Of a stretch of DNA of 64,000 nt, positions 1 to 10,133 are shown in pieces. The translations under genes and the position numbers were made by a program. Numbering within the stretch: position 1 is the stretch's first letter; each line of letters opens with the position of its first letter. The notes under the pieces were generated by a model, which did no database searches, was not told the origin of the DNA, and saw nothing but the letters and a program-made list of their open reading frames with translations. Source of the stretch: Microbulbifer donghaiensis (GTDB lineage Bacteria; Pseudomonadota; Gammaproteobacteria; Pseudomonadales; Cellvibrionaceae); the NCBI RefSeq assembly GCF_900129095.1, contig NZ_FQVA01000001.1, positions 1,749,615 to 1,813,614 of the forward strand. Reading direction: 5' to 3'.

Positions 1-44
1 TTGCCATCCCTGGCGCTACATCTGTGACTTCGATCGGGCCCCGG

Positions 45-110
45 CCCCGCCATCCATGGCGGGGCGCCTGCTAGCGCGCAACGCTTTGCGTTGCATGCGC
101 GCAAGCAGGC
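45..110. repeat. Paired palindromes beside ectB (REP-like)
   Basis: Two adjacent hairpins fill most of the gap at the left edge. The first has 9-bp arms at 45-53 and 56-64. The second has outer 7-bp arms GCCTGCT/AGCAGGC at 66-72 and 104-110 and a nearly complete inner stem. The first shares the CCATGGATGGCGG core, and the second the CCTGC/GCAGG arms, with the palindrome at 37085-37203, so they may be one dispersed family. The gap follows ectB on the minus strand, where ectC would be expected beyond the window. Confidence 0.5.
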
Positions 111-121
111 CCCCAAAAATT

Positions 122-1468
<1,347 letters not shown>

Positions 1469-1515
1469 CTATGCTTGATTAGTTGGCGATTCAAAAATGT
1501 GGAAAAAGGACGTCA

Positions 1516-2178
1516 CTATCTCGCGAGAGCCGCACTCACTTGGGCGCCAGCTCTGGCGAAGGGGCCGATACGCAACAACATCTCGCTGTCATGGCGACCG
1601 CGAAAATGCCGCTCGCGATCGAACATCACCGATTCCGCACAAGCGGTCTCGAGCTTCCGGGCCACGCCGCGGAACAGCGCCCAGGAGGCATCGTTGTCAG
1701 GGGTGATAGTGGTTTCCAGGTGACGCACCCGGGTACAGGCGGGGCGGCGCAATATCTCGCAGATCATGCGCCCGGCAAGGCCGAGGCCGCGGGCCTCTTC
1801 GGCCACCGCCACCTGCCAGATAAACAGGGTGTCGGGGCGTTCCGGAATGATGTAACCGGAGACAAAGCCGGCGAGTTCACCGTCTACCTCAGCGGCGACG
1901 CTGGTGCCGGCAAAGTGGCTGGCCTGCAACAGATTGCAGTAGATGGAGTTTTCATCCAGTGGCGGGCAACGGCCGATAAGTCGGTGCACGCTGGCACCAT
2001 CTTCACTGACCGGTCGGCGCAGCAGGGTCTCTCTAACCTCCCTCCCCTGCCGCGCTGGAAACTTTTCTTCCGGGGAGTCTTCCGTTTTGTTGTCCGAGCC
2101 TCCGCTCGGCCTTTGTCTACCCTCGCTATGGGCACCTGCAACGCTAGTGGCGCTCAAACCTATACCTTTAGTCATCAA
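1516..2178 (-). CDS. ectA: L-2,4-diaminobutyrate N-acetyltransferase EctA
   Basis: EctA acetylates the gamma-amino group of diaminobutyrate with acetyl-CoA. It belongs to the GNAT fold: the acetyl-CoA loop is seen around EEARGLGLAGRM (127-138), preceded by the WQVAVAE strand, with TTITPDNDASW (157-167) typical of EctA. The reading frame gives 220 residues, longer than the usual 160-190; the first 45 or so are charged, low in complexity and unlike the family. The longest start is a TTG immediately followed by an ATG at 2175, and no convincing ribosome binding site precedes either, so a later start cannot be excluded. It is the first gene of the operon and faces the divergent ectR. Confidence 0.95.
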   Translation of the reverse strand: MMTKGIGLSATSVAGAHSEGRQRPSGGSDNKTEDSPEEKFPARQGREVRETLLRRPVSEDGASVHRLIGRCPPLDENSIYCNLLQASHFAGTSVAAEVDGELAGFVSGYIIPERPDTLFIWQVAVAEEARGLGLAGRMICEILRRPACTRVRHLETTITPDNDASWALFRGVARKLETACAESVMFDRERHFRGRHDSEMLLRIGPFARAGAQVSAALAR

Positions 2179-2228
2179 ATTGTTAAGTGAGATGCAAAAG
2201 ATCGCAATTCGCGAACAATCTACACCTT

Positions 2229-2248
2229 AAAGGTCATATTTGACCTTT
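2229..2248. promoter_or_regulatory. Perfect 8-bp inverted repeat upstream of ectA
   Basis: AAAGGTCA, a 4-base spacer and TGACCTTT form an uninterrupted palindrome about 55 bp upstream of ectA. It could be an operator for a dimeric regulator acting in the ectA leader, or a small hairpin in the mRNA. It is distinct from the two EctR-like boxes further upstream. Confidence 0.5.
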
Positions 2249-2260
2249 TAATTACAAAAT

Positions 2261-2278
2261 TATTTACTACTCTAAACA
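2261..2278 (-). promoter_or_regulatory. EctR-like operator box 1
   Basis: Read on the minus strand this 18-bp box is TGTTTAGAGTAGTAAATA. As I recall the published EctR1 operator of Methylomicrobium (two 8-bp half-sites separated by GT), this shares the T-TTTAG-GTA core. It lies in an AT-rich stretch suited to the ectA promoter and repeats the TACTCTAAA word of the second box exactly 24 bp away. Confidence 0.5.
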
Positions 2279-2284
2279 ATTTTT

Positions 2285-2302
2285 TGCATAGTACTCTAAA
2301 TA
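2285..2302 (-). promoter_or_regulatory. EctR-like operator box 2
   Basis: Minus-strand reading is TATTTAGAGTACTATGCA. It matches the remembered EctR1 operator TATTTAGTGTACTATATA at 15 of 18 positions. It overlaps a possible TTG start at 2284 for the MarR gene, which argues that this TTG is not the true start. Two tandem boxes suggest cooperative repression of ectA and autoregulation of ectR. Confidence 0.55.
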
Positions 2303-2328
2303 ACTGCGAAATCGCAAGGCCACCCAAG

Positions 2329-3048
2329 ATGCAATTTGATCAAGAGGTAACCAGATCACACCCTCAGGAGGACGGAGGCGACACGCGCTCCCGCGAGAGG
2401 GACACGCGCCTCCGCGAGAGAAAAAGCGCGCAGGAGACGGCACGGCAAACGATTGACAAACGGCGGGCAACCCCTAAAGTCGGCCGCACACAGTTATCCC
2501 GCCGCGACCTGCAGAGCCTGCTATTGATGGACAAGATCGAAGAAGTACTGATAACCCTGCGCCGCCTGATCCGCGCCACGGACCTGCACTCCAAGCAGCT
2601 GGTAAAGACTGCGGGGCTGACGGCGCCACAGTTACTGCTGCTGCAGGCCATCCGCGAGAAAGGCCAGGTCACAATCGGCGCACTGGCAAAAGAGATCAGC
2701 CTCAGCCAGGCAACGGTGACCACAATCCTGGACCGGCTGGAAAAGCGCGGACTGGTATACCGGGAGCGCTCCTCGGAAGACAAACGCAAGGTGCACGCCT
2801 ACCTGACCGACAAGGGCGTGGAAATCCTCCGCGACGCACCGACTCCCCTGCAGGAACATTTCGTACGCCAGTTTCGCGATCTGCGCGACTGGGAACAGTC
2901 GATGATCATTTCCTCACTGCAGCGGGTGGCACTGATGATGGATGCCGAGCATATCGACGCCTCCCCGGTACTGGACGTCGGCGACCTGGACCGCAAGGAC
3001 AGCCGCCAGCTGCCACCGGGAGAAGCGGAAGAAAAGGAAGAAGACTGA
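2329..3048 (+). CDS. ectR: MarR-family regulator of ectoine genes, EctR-like
   Basis: The protein has a MarR winged-helix core. The dimerisation helices start near LLLMDKIEEVLITLRRLI, the HTH lies around VTIGALAKEISLSQATVTTILDRLEKRGLV, and the wing carries the Asp-Lys-Arg pattern SSEDKRKVHAYLTDKG. It is divergent from ectAB, as EctR1 is in halotolerant methylotrophs, and likely represses ectA and itself. I chose the ATG at 2329 with AAGG upstream because the longer TTG start at 2284 overlaps an operator-like box. The first 65 residues are highly charged, and a start at 2527 would give a family-sized protein of 173 residues. An acidic tail ends the protein. Confidence 0.88.
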   Translation: MQFDQEVTRSHPQEDGGDTRSRERDTRLRERKSAQETARQTIDKRRATPKVGRTQLSRRDLQSLLLMDKIEEVLITLRRLIRATDLHSKQLVKTAGLTAPQLLLLQAIREKGQVTIGALAKEISLSQATVTTILDRLEKRGLVYRERSSEDKRKVHAYLTDKGVEILRDAPTPLQEHFVRQFRDLRDWEQSMIISSLQRVALMMDAEHIDASPVLDVGDLDRKDSRQLPPGEAEEKEED

Positions 3049-3097
3049 GCGCGCCCCGGCACGCAAAAACAAAAAAAATCCGCACCTGCCTGCGCGC

Positions 3098-3126
3098 GAT
3101 TGCCCAATCTATGGGCAAATTTTTTC
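3098..3126 (+). terminator. Rho-independent terminator after ectR
   Basis: TTGCCC and GGGCAA form a 6-bp stem with a 7-base loop, followed by ATTTTTT. It is 50 bp downstream of the ectR stop codon. Confidence 0.75.
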
Positions 3127-3231
3127 AAGATGCTTTTGACGCCAGCGCAACTTCCCGGCGAAAATGCGCACATTCGCATTCAATCGTTGCATTCACGCCG
3201 AAGATCGGTATAAATGGTGCGGCAACACTAT

Positions 3232-3263
3232 AGCAAGCGCCAACCATGTGGTTAGCGCTTGCT
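3232..3263. repeat. 32-bp near-perfect palindrome
   Basis: Two 15-base arms (AGCAAGCGCCAACCA and its complement with one mismatch) flank a 2-base centre. There is no T-run, so it is not a standard terminator. It lies midway in the 480-bp gap between ectR and the FHA gene; nothing else was recognised in that gap apart from the ectR terminator. It may be a cruciform-type regulatory site or a fossil repeat. Confidence 0.55.
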
Positions 3264-3530
3264 TACTCGAGACAGGGCGCAATAACAATTTCAACAGCGC
3301 CGCTATTGATGCTTTGTCGCTGGTCACGGGGCTCCGCCAGCAATGCCGACAGCATTTCTATAGCGGCGACCAAGCGTCGCCTGGCGAAATGAAAGCCTCC
3401 AATCGGCCCCACCGGTTTTCCGCTTGCGGGCATTACACTCCGCTTCCGCGCCAGCTGTCCTGATCGAGTTGTTCGCCGCCTTCGCGCAATTACCCCCAAC
3501 AATACGAAGAACGGGGAAAGGGATAAAAGC

Positions 3531-4517
3531 ATGGCTTGCTTACAGCATCCAGACAGGGATCAGCCCGTATATCTGATGGCGCACCACACCATTGGCCGCC
3601 GCCAGGGTGCGGTGGACACACGTATCACCAGCGCGGAAATCTCCGGAATCCACGCCGCCATTCAGTGGACGGGCACACACTGGAACATCCGCGACCTCAG
3701 CCGCAATGGAACCTGGGTCAACGGCCAACAGTTGGTACCCGCCAAGAACTATCCACTGCAACAGGGCGATCACATCTCCTTTGGGCGCGCAAACAATCCA
3801 GTGTGGATCGTCGAGAACCTGGATGCGCCAGAAAACCTGTTGATCGATCTGCAAACCGGCGAGGCACTCCCCCTGGAGCAGTACCACCTGCTGCCCAACG
3901 AACGGGAACCGCTGGCCAGCCTGCACTTCAGCCCGGTCACCGGCCAGTGGCTTTACGAGCTCACCGGTAACTCCAACAACAGCGATCACACCACCGCCAT
4001 CAAGCACGGCGAGCGCATCGACTGCGGCCTGCACAGCTGGCAACTGTTCCTCGCCGACAATCAGGGCGCGACCAAAGAGCTCTCCCTACAGCAATTGTCG
4101 ATTACCGATTTCGATTTGCGCTTTTCTGTCAGCCACCACGAAGAACACGTGCAGCTGCAACTGCGCCGCGAAGACCTGAAGCTGGACCTGCCCGCGCGCA
4201 TTCACAACTATCTGCTGCTTTACCTGGCGCGGGCACGGGTGCGCGATATGCAGCAGGGCGCAGATCCGGATGCGCAGGGATGGGTTTCCATCCAGGTGGC
4301 GACCCGCGAACTGGGCATTACCGTCAACCACCTGAACACACAGATTTTCCGTGCGCGCAAACAGATCGCCGAAACCCTGCCGGATGCCATCGACACCTCC
4401 GGCCTCGTGGAGCGCCGCTCCTGGGAAATCCGCCTCGGCTGTCGCCGCTTTGAGATTTATAAGGGGTCGCAACTCGAATCCCGCGCAGGCAGGCCGGAAA
4501 AGCTGCTGACGGATTGA
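3531..4517 (+). CDS. FHA-domain protein with C-terminal regulatory-type domain
   Basis: An N-terminal forkhead-associated domain (about residues 15-95) shows HTIGRR, the SGIHAAI helix-strand and LSRNGTWVNGQ, the phosphothreonine-binding core. The middle region is unassigned. The last 110 residues, from LPARIHNYLLLYLARAR through WEIRL, look like a small helical DNA-binding or regulator-type domain with ATRELGITVNHLNTQIFRAR resembling an HTH; that part is inference. There is no signal peptide or TM segment. A strong purine-rich RBS precedes the ATG. It lies 102 bp ahead of the first of two Ser/Thr kinases and is the likely phospho-dependent partner of one or both. Confidence 0.85.
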   Translation: MACLQHPDRDQPVYLMAHHTIGRRQGAVDTRITSAEISGIHAAIQWTGTHWNIRDLSRNGTWVNGQQLVPAKNYPLQQGDHISFGRANNPVWIVENLDAPENLLIDLQTGEALPLEQYHLLPNEREPLASLHFSPVTGQWLYELTGNSNNSDHTTAIKHGERIDCGLHSWQLFLADNQGATKELSLQQLSITDFDLRFSVSHHEEHVQLQLRREDLKLDLPARIHNYLLLYLARARVRDMQQGADPDAQGWVSIQVATRELGITVNHLNTQIFRARKQIAETLPDAIDTSGLVERRSWEIRLGCRRFEIYKGSQLESRAGRPEKLLTD

Positions 4518-4619
4518 TCGATGAAGCCACCCAAACGGAAAATGGGCGGCGCTACACATTTATTCGACGACGACTTGCCAGGATGGCGTAAGCGATAACA
4601 GGGCCACTCAGCAAGACAC

Positions 4620-7214
4620 ATGGCGTCAGAGCAACCACCTTTTTATATCGGGCGATACAAGGTAACCGGCAAGCTCGGCTCCGGCGGCATGGGTATCGTC
4701 TACCTGGCCACCGACGAGCGACTGCATCGCCGTGTGGCGATCAAGCGGCTGGTGAAAAACCCCAGCAGCAACACTGCACACCTGCGCATCCGCCAGGAGG
4801 CGCTGTTACTCGCGCAGCTCAGCCACAGCAATATCGTGCAGATTTACGACGTGGTGGAAGAGCGGGACGATGTCGCCCTGGTGATGGAGTATGTGGACGG
4901 CAGCTCCCTCACTCAGTGGCAGCGCGAGCGCACACCCAACCTGCGACAGAAAATCCTACTGCTCCGGCAGATCTGTAACGGCCTCGCCCGCGCGCACAGC
5001 ATCGGCATCATTCACCGCGACCTCAAAGCGGACAACATCCTCGTTGATGACAACAATACCGCCAAGATCACGGATTTCGGTATCGCCAAGAACTGGCGTG
5101 AGGACAGCGATCTAACCCGCGAGCAACACGTCGCCGGCAGCTGGGGGGCCATGTCGCCGGAGCAGGCGCTGGGCAAGCCGCTCGACAATCGCTGCGACCT
5201 GTTCGCCCTCGGCGTACTGGCCTACAAACTATTCTGCGACCAGAGCCCGTTCGGCGATCACGACAGTCCGTTCATCATCGTCGATCGCATCGTCAACAGC
5301 CAGCATCCACCGGCGGAAAAACTGAACCCGGACCTGCCCCCGGCGCTTTGCCAGCTGCTGGACAAACTGCTGGCGAAAAACCCGGACAAGCGCCCGGTCA
5401 ACGCCACCGCGGTGGCGGCGGAGCTGAACGCAATCCTGACGGAGTTGGATGACAATTCCGCGCAAACCATCAGCCGCACCGTCACCATCACCGCCGAGGG
5501 TTACCACGTAAAGCAAAGGCGCAGGGGCAAGCGCCTCAAAATGCTGGCCGGCGCTACACTCGCCGGCGGTGCGGCCCTGCTGGTCGCGGCGGCCGCAGCA
5601 CTGCTGCCGGAAACTGAAAGCGAAACGACAGGCAAATACATCGCCATCGTTGCACCGCACGAAAACGCCTTCGCCACGCGCGAAACCAACCTCCTCGGCA
5701 ACAGTGTCCTGAGCGCGATCAAACAGGGCCTCTCCAGCCGCGAGGGGCTGCTGCTGGTGCCCTTCTCGGAGTCCGAGCAACTGCGCGGCCAGTCACTGCG
5801 CGAGCAGGCGCAGGCACTCAACGCGCAGCTGCTGCTGCACCCGTCGATCAACTGCGGCGTCGCGCACTGCGACGCCTCGCTCGAACTGATCGAAACCGCA
5901 AATTTCTCCGTGGTCGCCAGCCGCAGCGCGACGCTGGAGCTGGACGAGAACCTCGAGAGCCGCGCGCGCACACTGCAGCAGCTCAACTACCTGCTGCCCA
6001 ATAACCCGCCGCGCGACCGGGAATCGAACCCCAATATCAGCGCCGACGATTACCAGCGCTACCTGGAACTGTTCGAACGGCGCGACGACGATGCCAACCT
6101 GCTCAAGTACCTGTCGGAACTGGATGAGCTGCAGGAACGCAACCCCGCCTTCACACCGCTGTACCAGCTCTACGGCGAACTGGTGATCGATCAGCGATAC
6201 AACAGCCGCGACCCCGACGGCCTGAAGCGGCTGACGCGATTCCTCGAGCGCGCACCGAAGCGCCTGGCCGATCACCCCGACCTGATCAGCGCGCGCCTGC
6301 GGCTCGCGATTTTTCAGCAGGATGCCGAGCAGGGCCGCGAACTGCTCGACCAGTTGAAACTCAGCCTGCCGGACAAGGCCAACTACCACTACATGACGGC
6401 GGTTTACCACCAGCAGCTGGGCAACTACCCCCAGGCCTTGAAAGCCGCGGAGCGGGCCCTCGCCCTGCGTACCAGCTTCAATTACATACTGCAGAAGGCC
6501 ATGGCCCTGAGCGCACTGGGAGATATGGACGTGGCCAAGCCGCTGCTGCAACAGGCGATGTCCCTCAGCGACAACAACATGGATGCCCTCTCCCTGCTGG
6601 CAGCCAACGAGCTGGACAGCGGCCGCCCCGAGGAGACAGTGCGCCTGCTGAGCTCGGCCGGCCTCGACCACCTCGGCGCCATGGACACCTACAACCTGTG
6701 CCTGGCTTACTACATCGAGCGACTCTTCGACCGCGCCGAGCAGTGCTTCGCCAGCGTCTCCGAACTCGCGCCCGATGATGCGGACGCGCTACTCTACCGC
6801 GCCGAGATTGCCGACGCGCAACAGCAGCCACACAAGGCCCGCCAGCTCGCCGAACAGGCGCTGGCGATCTCGGCCGATCGCGACGACTGGGAGGGGTTGC
6901 TGATGCAGGCGCGCGCCCATGCGGAACTGGGCCAGGCCGGCCGCGCCGTGGAAACACTGCTGAGGATCCGCCGTACCGCCCCGGACGATCTCTATGTCAA
7001 TTTCGCGCGCGCGCAGATCTATATCACCACCGGCGACCTGCTCTCCGCCAAGGCCCATATTCGCAAGACCCTGGAACAGGGCGTATCGCCGATCTGGTTC
7101 GATACCGCGCGCTTCGCGCCGATGTGCCGCCGCGCCGATTTTGCCGACCTGCGCGCAGACTATCCGGCGCTCTGTGCAGCGGGGCGCAAGAACGCGGTGA
7201 TCGCGCAAAAATAG
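4620..7214 (+). CDS. Membrane Ser/Thr protein kinase with TPR tail (copy 1)
   Basis: This is a Hanks-type kinase of 864 residues. The glycine loop is LGSGGMGIVY (19-28), the ATP lysine K42, the catalytic loop HRDLKADN with D134, and DFG at 152-154; MSPE replaces the usual APE. After a juxtamembrane linker there is one TM helix at about 307-329, so the kinase is cytoplasmic and the C-terminal half periplasmic. That half has an unassigned domain (340-480) and then TPR-like repeats (about 490-850), suited to binding protein ligands. It probably phosphorylates the upstream FHA protein or substrates read by it. It is paralogous to the kinase at 7590. Confidence 0.92.
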   Translation: MASEQPPFYIGRYKVTGKLGSGGMGIVYLATDERLHRRVAIKRLVKNPSSNTAHLRIRQEALLLAQLSHSNIVQIYDVVEERDDVALVMEYVDGSSLTQWQRERTPNLRQKILLLRQICNGLARAHSIGIIHRDLKADNILVDDNNTAKITDFGIAKNWREDSDLTREQHVAGSWGAMSPEQALGKPLDNRCDLFALGVLAYKLFCDQSPFGDHDSPFIIVDRIVNSQHPPAEKLNPDLPPALCQLLDKLLAKNPDKRPVNATAVAAELNAILTELDDNSAQTISRTVTITAEGYHVKQRRRGKRLKMLAGATLAGGAALLVAAAAALLPETESETTGKYIAIVAPHENAFATRETNLLGNSVLSAIKQGLSSREGLLLVPFSESEQLRGQSLREQAQALNAQLLLHPSINCGVAHCDASLELIETANFSVVASRSATLELDENLESRARTLQQLNYLLPNNPPRDRESNPNISADDYQRYLELFERRDDDANLLKYLSELDELQERNPAFTPLYQLYGELVIDQRYNSRDPDGLKRLTRFLERAPKRLADHPDLISARLRLAIFQQDAEQGRELLDQLKLSLPDKANYHYMTAVYHQQLGNYPQALKAAERALALRTSFNYILQKAMALSALGDMDVAKPLLQQAMSLSDNNMDALSLLAANELDSGRPEETVRLLSSAGLDHLGAMDTYNLCLAYYIERLFDRAEQCFASVSELAPDDADALLYRAEIADAQQQPHKARQLAEQALAISADRDDWEGLLMQARAHAELGQAGRAVETLLRIRRTAPDDLYVNFARAQIYITTGDLLSAKAHIRKTLEQGVSPIWFDTARFAPMCRRADFADLRADYPALCAAGRKNAVIAQK

Positions 7215-7240
7215 AATGCGTCACATTTAAGCAGTAAAAT

Positions 7241-7506
7241 AGGGAGCCTCTGATTAAGTCCGTGATGCCTCTGGCTTGCAGAGCGGTTCACAATCAAGGC
7301 GCGGCTTCGCAGGAATGTCTAGACCTTTCAAGAAGTCGCAACGCGGAGTGTGAATCGCTCTGCAAGCCCCGAAGGGCGGGACCTGAAGGCCGCAGCTGCT
7401 GCGTTGCAGCTCTTGCAAAGGGCTCGACCATTCGCGGCGAGCTGCGCCTAACATCTGCAGCCTTCAGATCCCGCAGAGACATTACGGACTTAACCAGAGG
7501 CTCCCT
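7241..7506. mobile_element. MITE-like non-autonomous element between the two kinases
   Basis: The 266-bp segment has about 30-bp terminal inverted repeats starting AGGGAGCCTCTG and matching with only a few mismatches. Inside are two further inverted pairs: 7275-7292 with 7349-7366, and 7376-7390 with 7460-7474. There is no convincing coding region and no transposase. I could not identify a target duplication. It occupies most of the gap between the kinases, so the two genes may no longer share a transcript. Confidence 0.8.
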
Positions 7507-7589
7507 CAGCGCCATTCCGCCGGCGCTGTTGGGGTTAGGCGGAAGAACGGATGTAACGGACCTTACGACCACCAACAAGAATAAAGACT

Positions 7590-10133
7590 ATGGAAGTCGC
7601 CGAACCGGATGTGCAGCAACTGGGTCGCTACCGTATTGAGCGCACGCTCGGCGCCGGCGGCATGGGCATTGTCTACCTCGCGCAGGACAGCAAACTGCAG
7701 CGCCCGGTGGCGATCAAGAAACTGCGCAAGGACAGCACCAGCAGCACCGCCGCCCAGCGCATCCAGTCCGAGGCGCAGCTGCTGGCGCAGCTCAACCACC
7801 CCAATATCGTGCAGCTGCACGACGTGCTCGAAGAAGGCGACAGCATCGCGCTGGTGATGGAGTACGTCGAGGGCACCACCCTGCAGCAGTGGATGCGCGA
7901 GCACACGCCCAGCCTGCAGCAGAAGCTCGACCTGCTGATACAGATCTGCAACGGCCTCACCGAAGCCCACTCCCTCGGCATCATCCACCGCGACCTGAAG
8001 CCGGACAATATCCTGATTACCAACAGTGGCGTCGCCAAGATCACCGATTTCGGCATCGCCAAATCCCTGCAGCAGGACGTGGACAGCATTACCCGCGAGG
8101 ACCAGGTGGCCGGCACCGTCGACGCCATGTCTCCGGAACAGCTGCAGGGCTATCCACTGGATCCACGCAGCGACCTGTTCAGTCTCGGCACCATCACCTA
8201 TGAGCTGCTGTGCGGCGCCAAGCCGTTCGAGAAGGGTGACGGCGGCACCATGGCGCTGGCACACAAGGTGGTCAGTGATCCCCATATCCCGCCGCAACTG
8301 GCCTGGCCCAAGCTGCCGGAACCGCTGGCAGTGCTGCTGGACAAATTGCTGGGCAAACTGCCGGAACAGCGCCCGGACTCCGCCGCCCAAGTGGCCGAGG
8401 CCCTGACCCTGCTGCAGCAGCTGGGCGCCGATAGCGAATCACGCGAGTTCTCCGCCACCGTCACCCAGTTGCTGCGCAAGCCGCCGAACAAGCGCAAGCG
8501 TTTATTTGCCGCCTTGGCCGGGCTGGCAGTGTTGGCAATTGCCGGCTACTGGGGCTGGAAAGAATTCACCAAACTCGAGCCGCAATATATCGCCGTGCTG
8601 CCGGTGGAAATCAACGGCGAGGTACGCGGCGAGGACAATGCCAAGGCGCTAACCGCGACCATCGTGCGGCAGGCGCTGATGAATGCGACTTCGCAGCTGA
8701 AGGCCAGTGCGCTGGTTAGCTTTACGCCCAAGGAGGGGCAGGATTTCGATGCCCAACTGCAAGCATTGCGTAACAAGGGCGTGACCGATGCGCTGTTTGC
8801 GCGGCTCGAGTGTGCGCAGGTGCGCTGTGAGATCGAACTACAAAGGATTGGGCCAGTGGACAGCCAGATCAAGCAGCAGACAGGTTTTGCGTTTCTGGTG
8901 GATAAGCGGCAGGAGGCGGAATATCGGATTGGGAATAGTACGGCGGCCTTGTTCCCGCAGAGCTATGCGAAAGATACAGCAGAGCTAAAGCTGATGCCGG
9001 ATAGCGACTATAGCGAATACCTTAATATCGTCAGCCGGCTTGAGAGCAAGGGTAATACTGCAGAGGATTTAACCAAGCTTAAAGAATTAACGAATACTTA
9101 TCCCAACAACCCAAACCTCTACCGTATCTTCACTCAAGTCGCGACCGACCTTTTCGTTCTGACCAATGAACAGCAATACATTCAAGAGGGCTTAGACCTA
9201 GTCGGCAAAGCTAAATCTCGCGGAATCGATAAATCCCTCGCTCTTGAGATTGAACTCTGGCTGAGAACCTACAGCGATGACAGTAATCAGTTCGATGAGC
9301 TTTGGACACAGCTCAACAAGCAGAAATCTCCTTCTGCTGCGATGTTAGCTAAGTACTCTCGCTTTTTATTTTCCAAGGGAGACTACGAGGCTGGGCAACG
9401 ATATGCAGAAGAGGCTGAGGCTCTCAACCCATCAGCGGATAGCCTGTACTTGGTCGCCCTCCATCAGACCGCCAGTGGAAATTATGACAGTGCGCGCCTG
9501 ACCCTTAATAAATTACTCGAGAACTACTCACGCCATTGGTCTTCATATTCTTTGCTCGGGGCCATCGAAGGAGAAGTAGGCAATCTATCCGCCGCCGAAA
9601 AGGCCTTTACGAGCATTCCAGAGGCACTGCGAAGTTGGCGTACTCAATCCAACCTCGGCGCGCTTTATTTCCTGCAACAGAAATATGTTGAGGCCCTCAA
9701 GACCTATCAGCAGGTATTAAAAAAAGCACCTGAAAACATCCCAGCCATTGGCCAGATCGCAGAGACTTATTTGATGCTTGGAGAATCCGAGAAGGCGAAA
9801 AAAGAGTTCTTAAGAGTTGTCGAGCTTACAGAAAACAAAGAAGCTCCTGATATGCTCCGCTATAGAGCGATCGCCTTGGCCAATCTAGGGGAAGTTTCTA
9901 TGGGCATTGCTTTAGCTCATGCACTCTTAAAGAAATCACCAGATGACACGGATGTAAAATATAGTGCTGCCCAGATCTACGCTATAGCAGGAGAGTGGCG
10001 ATCGGCCAATTATTTTCTGGAACAGCTACTGCAGCAAGGTATGAGTGCAGACTGGTTCCGGCTGCCGGCCTTTCGCAGGTTATGCGCGAGAGAGTCGACA
10101 ACGGTGGCTGTCACCACCGCTGTCTGTAAGTAA
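7590..10133 (+). CDS. Membrane Ser/Thr protein kinase with TPR tail (copy 2)
   Basis: This second Hanks-type kinase (847 residues) has the same plan as the one at 4620: glycine loop LGAGGMGIVY, K43, HRDLKPDN with D135, DFG at 153-155, MSPE, one TM helix at about 304-323, and periplasmic TPR-like repeats from about 480 to 830. The kinase domains are closely similar whereas the tails have diverged, suggesting duplication with change of sensed ligand. Base composition drops sharply from about 8790 (residue 400) to the end, with many AAA, TTA and AAT codons. The tail was therefore probably acquired by recombination. Its stop codon abuts the convergent gene at 10134. Confidence 0.92.
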   Translation: MEVAEPDVQQLGRYRIERTLGAGGMGIVYLAQDSKLQRPVAIKKLRKDSTSSTAAQRIQSEAQLLAQLNHPNIVQLHDVLEEGDSIALVMEYVEGTTLQQWMREHTPSLQQKLDLLIQICNGLTEAHSLGIIHRDLKPDNILITNSGVAKITDFGIAKSLQQDVDSITREDQVAGTVDAMSPEQLQGYPLDPRSDLFSLGTITYELLCGAKPFEKGDGGTMALAHKVVSDPHIPPQLAWPKLPEPLAVLLDKLLGKLPEQRPDSAAQVAEALTLLQQLGADSESREFSATVTQLLRKPPNKRKRLFAALAGLAVLAIAGYWGWKEFTKLEPQYIAVLPVEINGEVRGEDNAKALTATIVRQALMNATSQLKASALVSFTPKEGQDFDAQLQALRNKGVTDALFARLECAQVRCEIELQRIGPVDSQIKQQTGFAFLVDKRQEAEYRIGNSTAALFPQSYAKDTAELKLMPDSDYSEYLNIVSRLESKGNTAEDLTKLKELTNTYPNNPNLYRIFTQVATDLFVLTNEQQYIQEGLDLVGKAKSRGIDKSLALEIELWLRTYSDDSNQFDELWTQLNKQKSPSAAMLAKYSRFLFSKGDYEAGQRYAEEAEALNPSADSLYLVALHQTASGNYDSARLTLNKLLENYSRHWSSYSLLGAIEGEVGNLSAAEKAFTSIPEALRSWRTQSNLGALYFLQQKYVEALKTYQQVLKKAPENIPAIGQIAETYLMLGESEKAKKEFLRVVELTENKEAPDMLRYRAIALANLGEVSMGIALAHALLKKSPDDTDVKYSAAQIYAIAGEWRSANYFLEQLLQQGMSADWFRLPAFRRLCARESTTVAVTTAVCK

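Noticed and set aside
3164..3463. Short open frame between ectR and the FHA gene
   Set aside because: Runs across the 32-bp palindrome, has no RBS and no recognisable composition.
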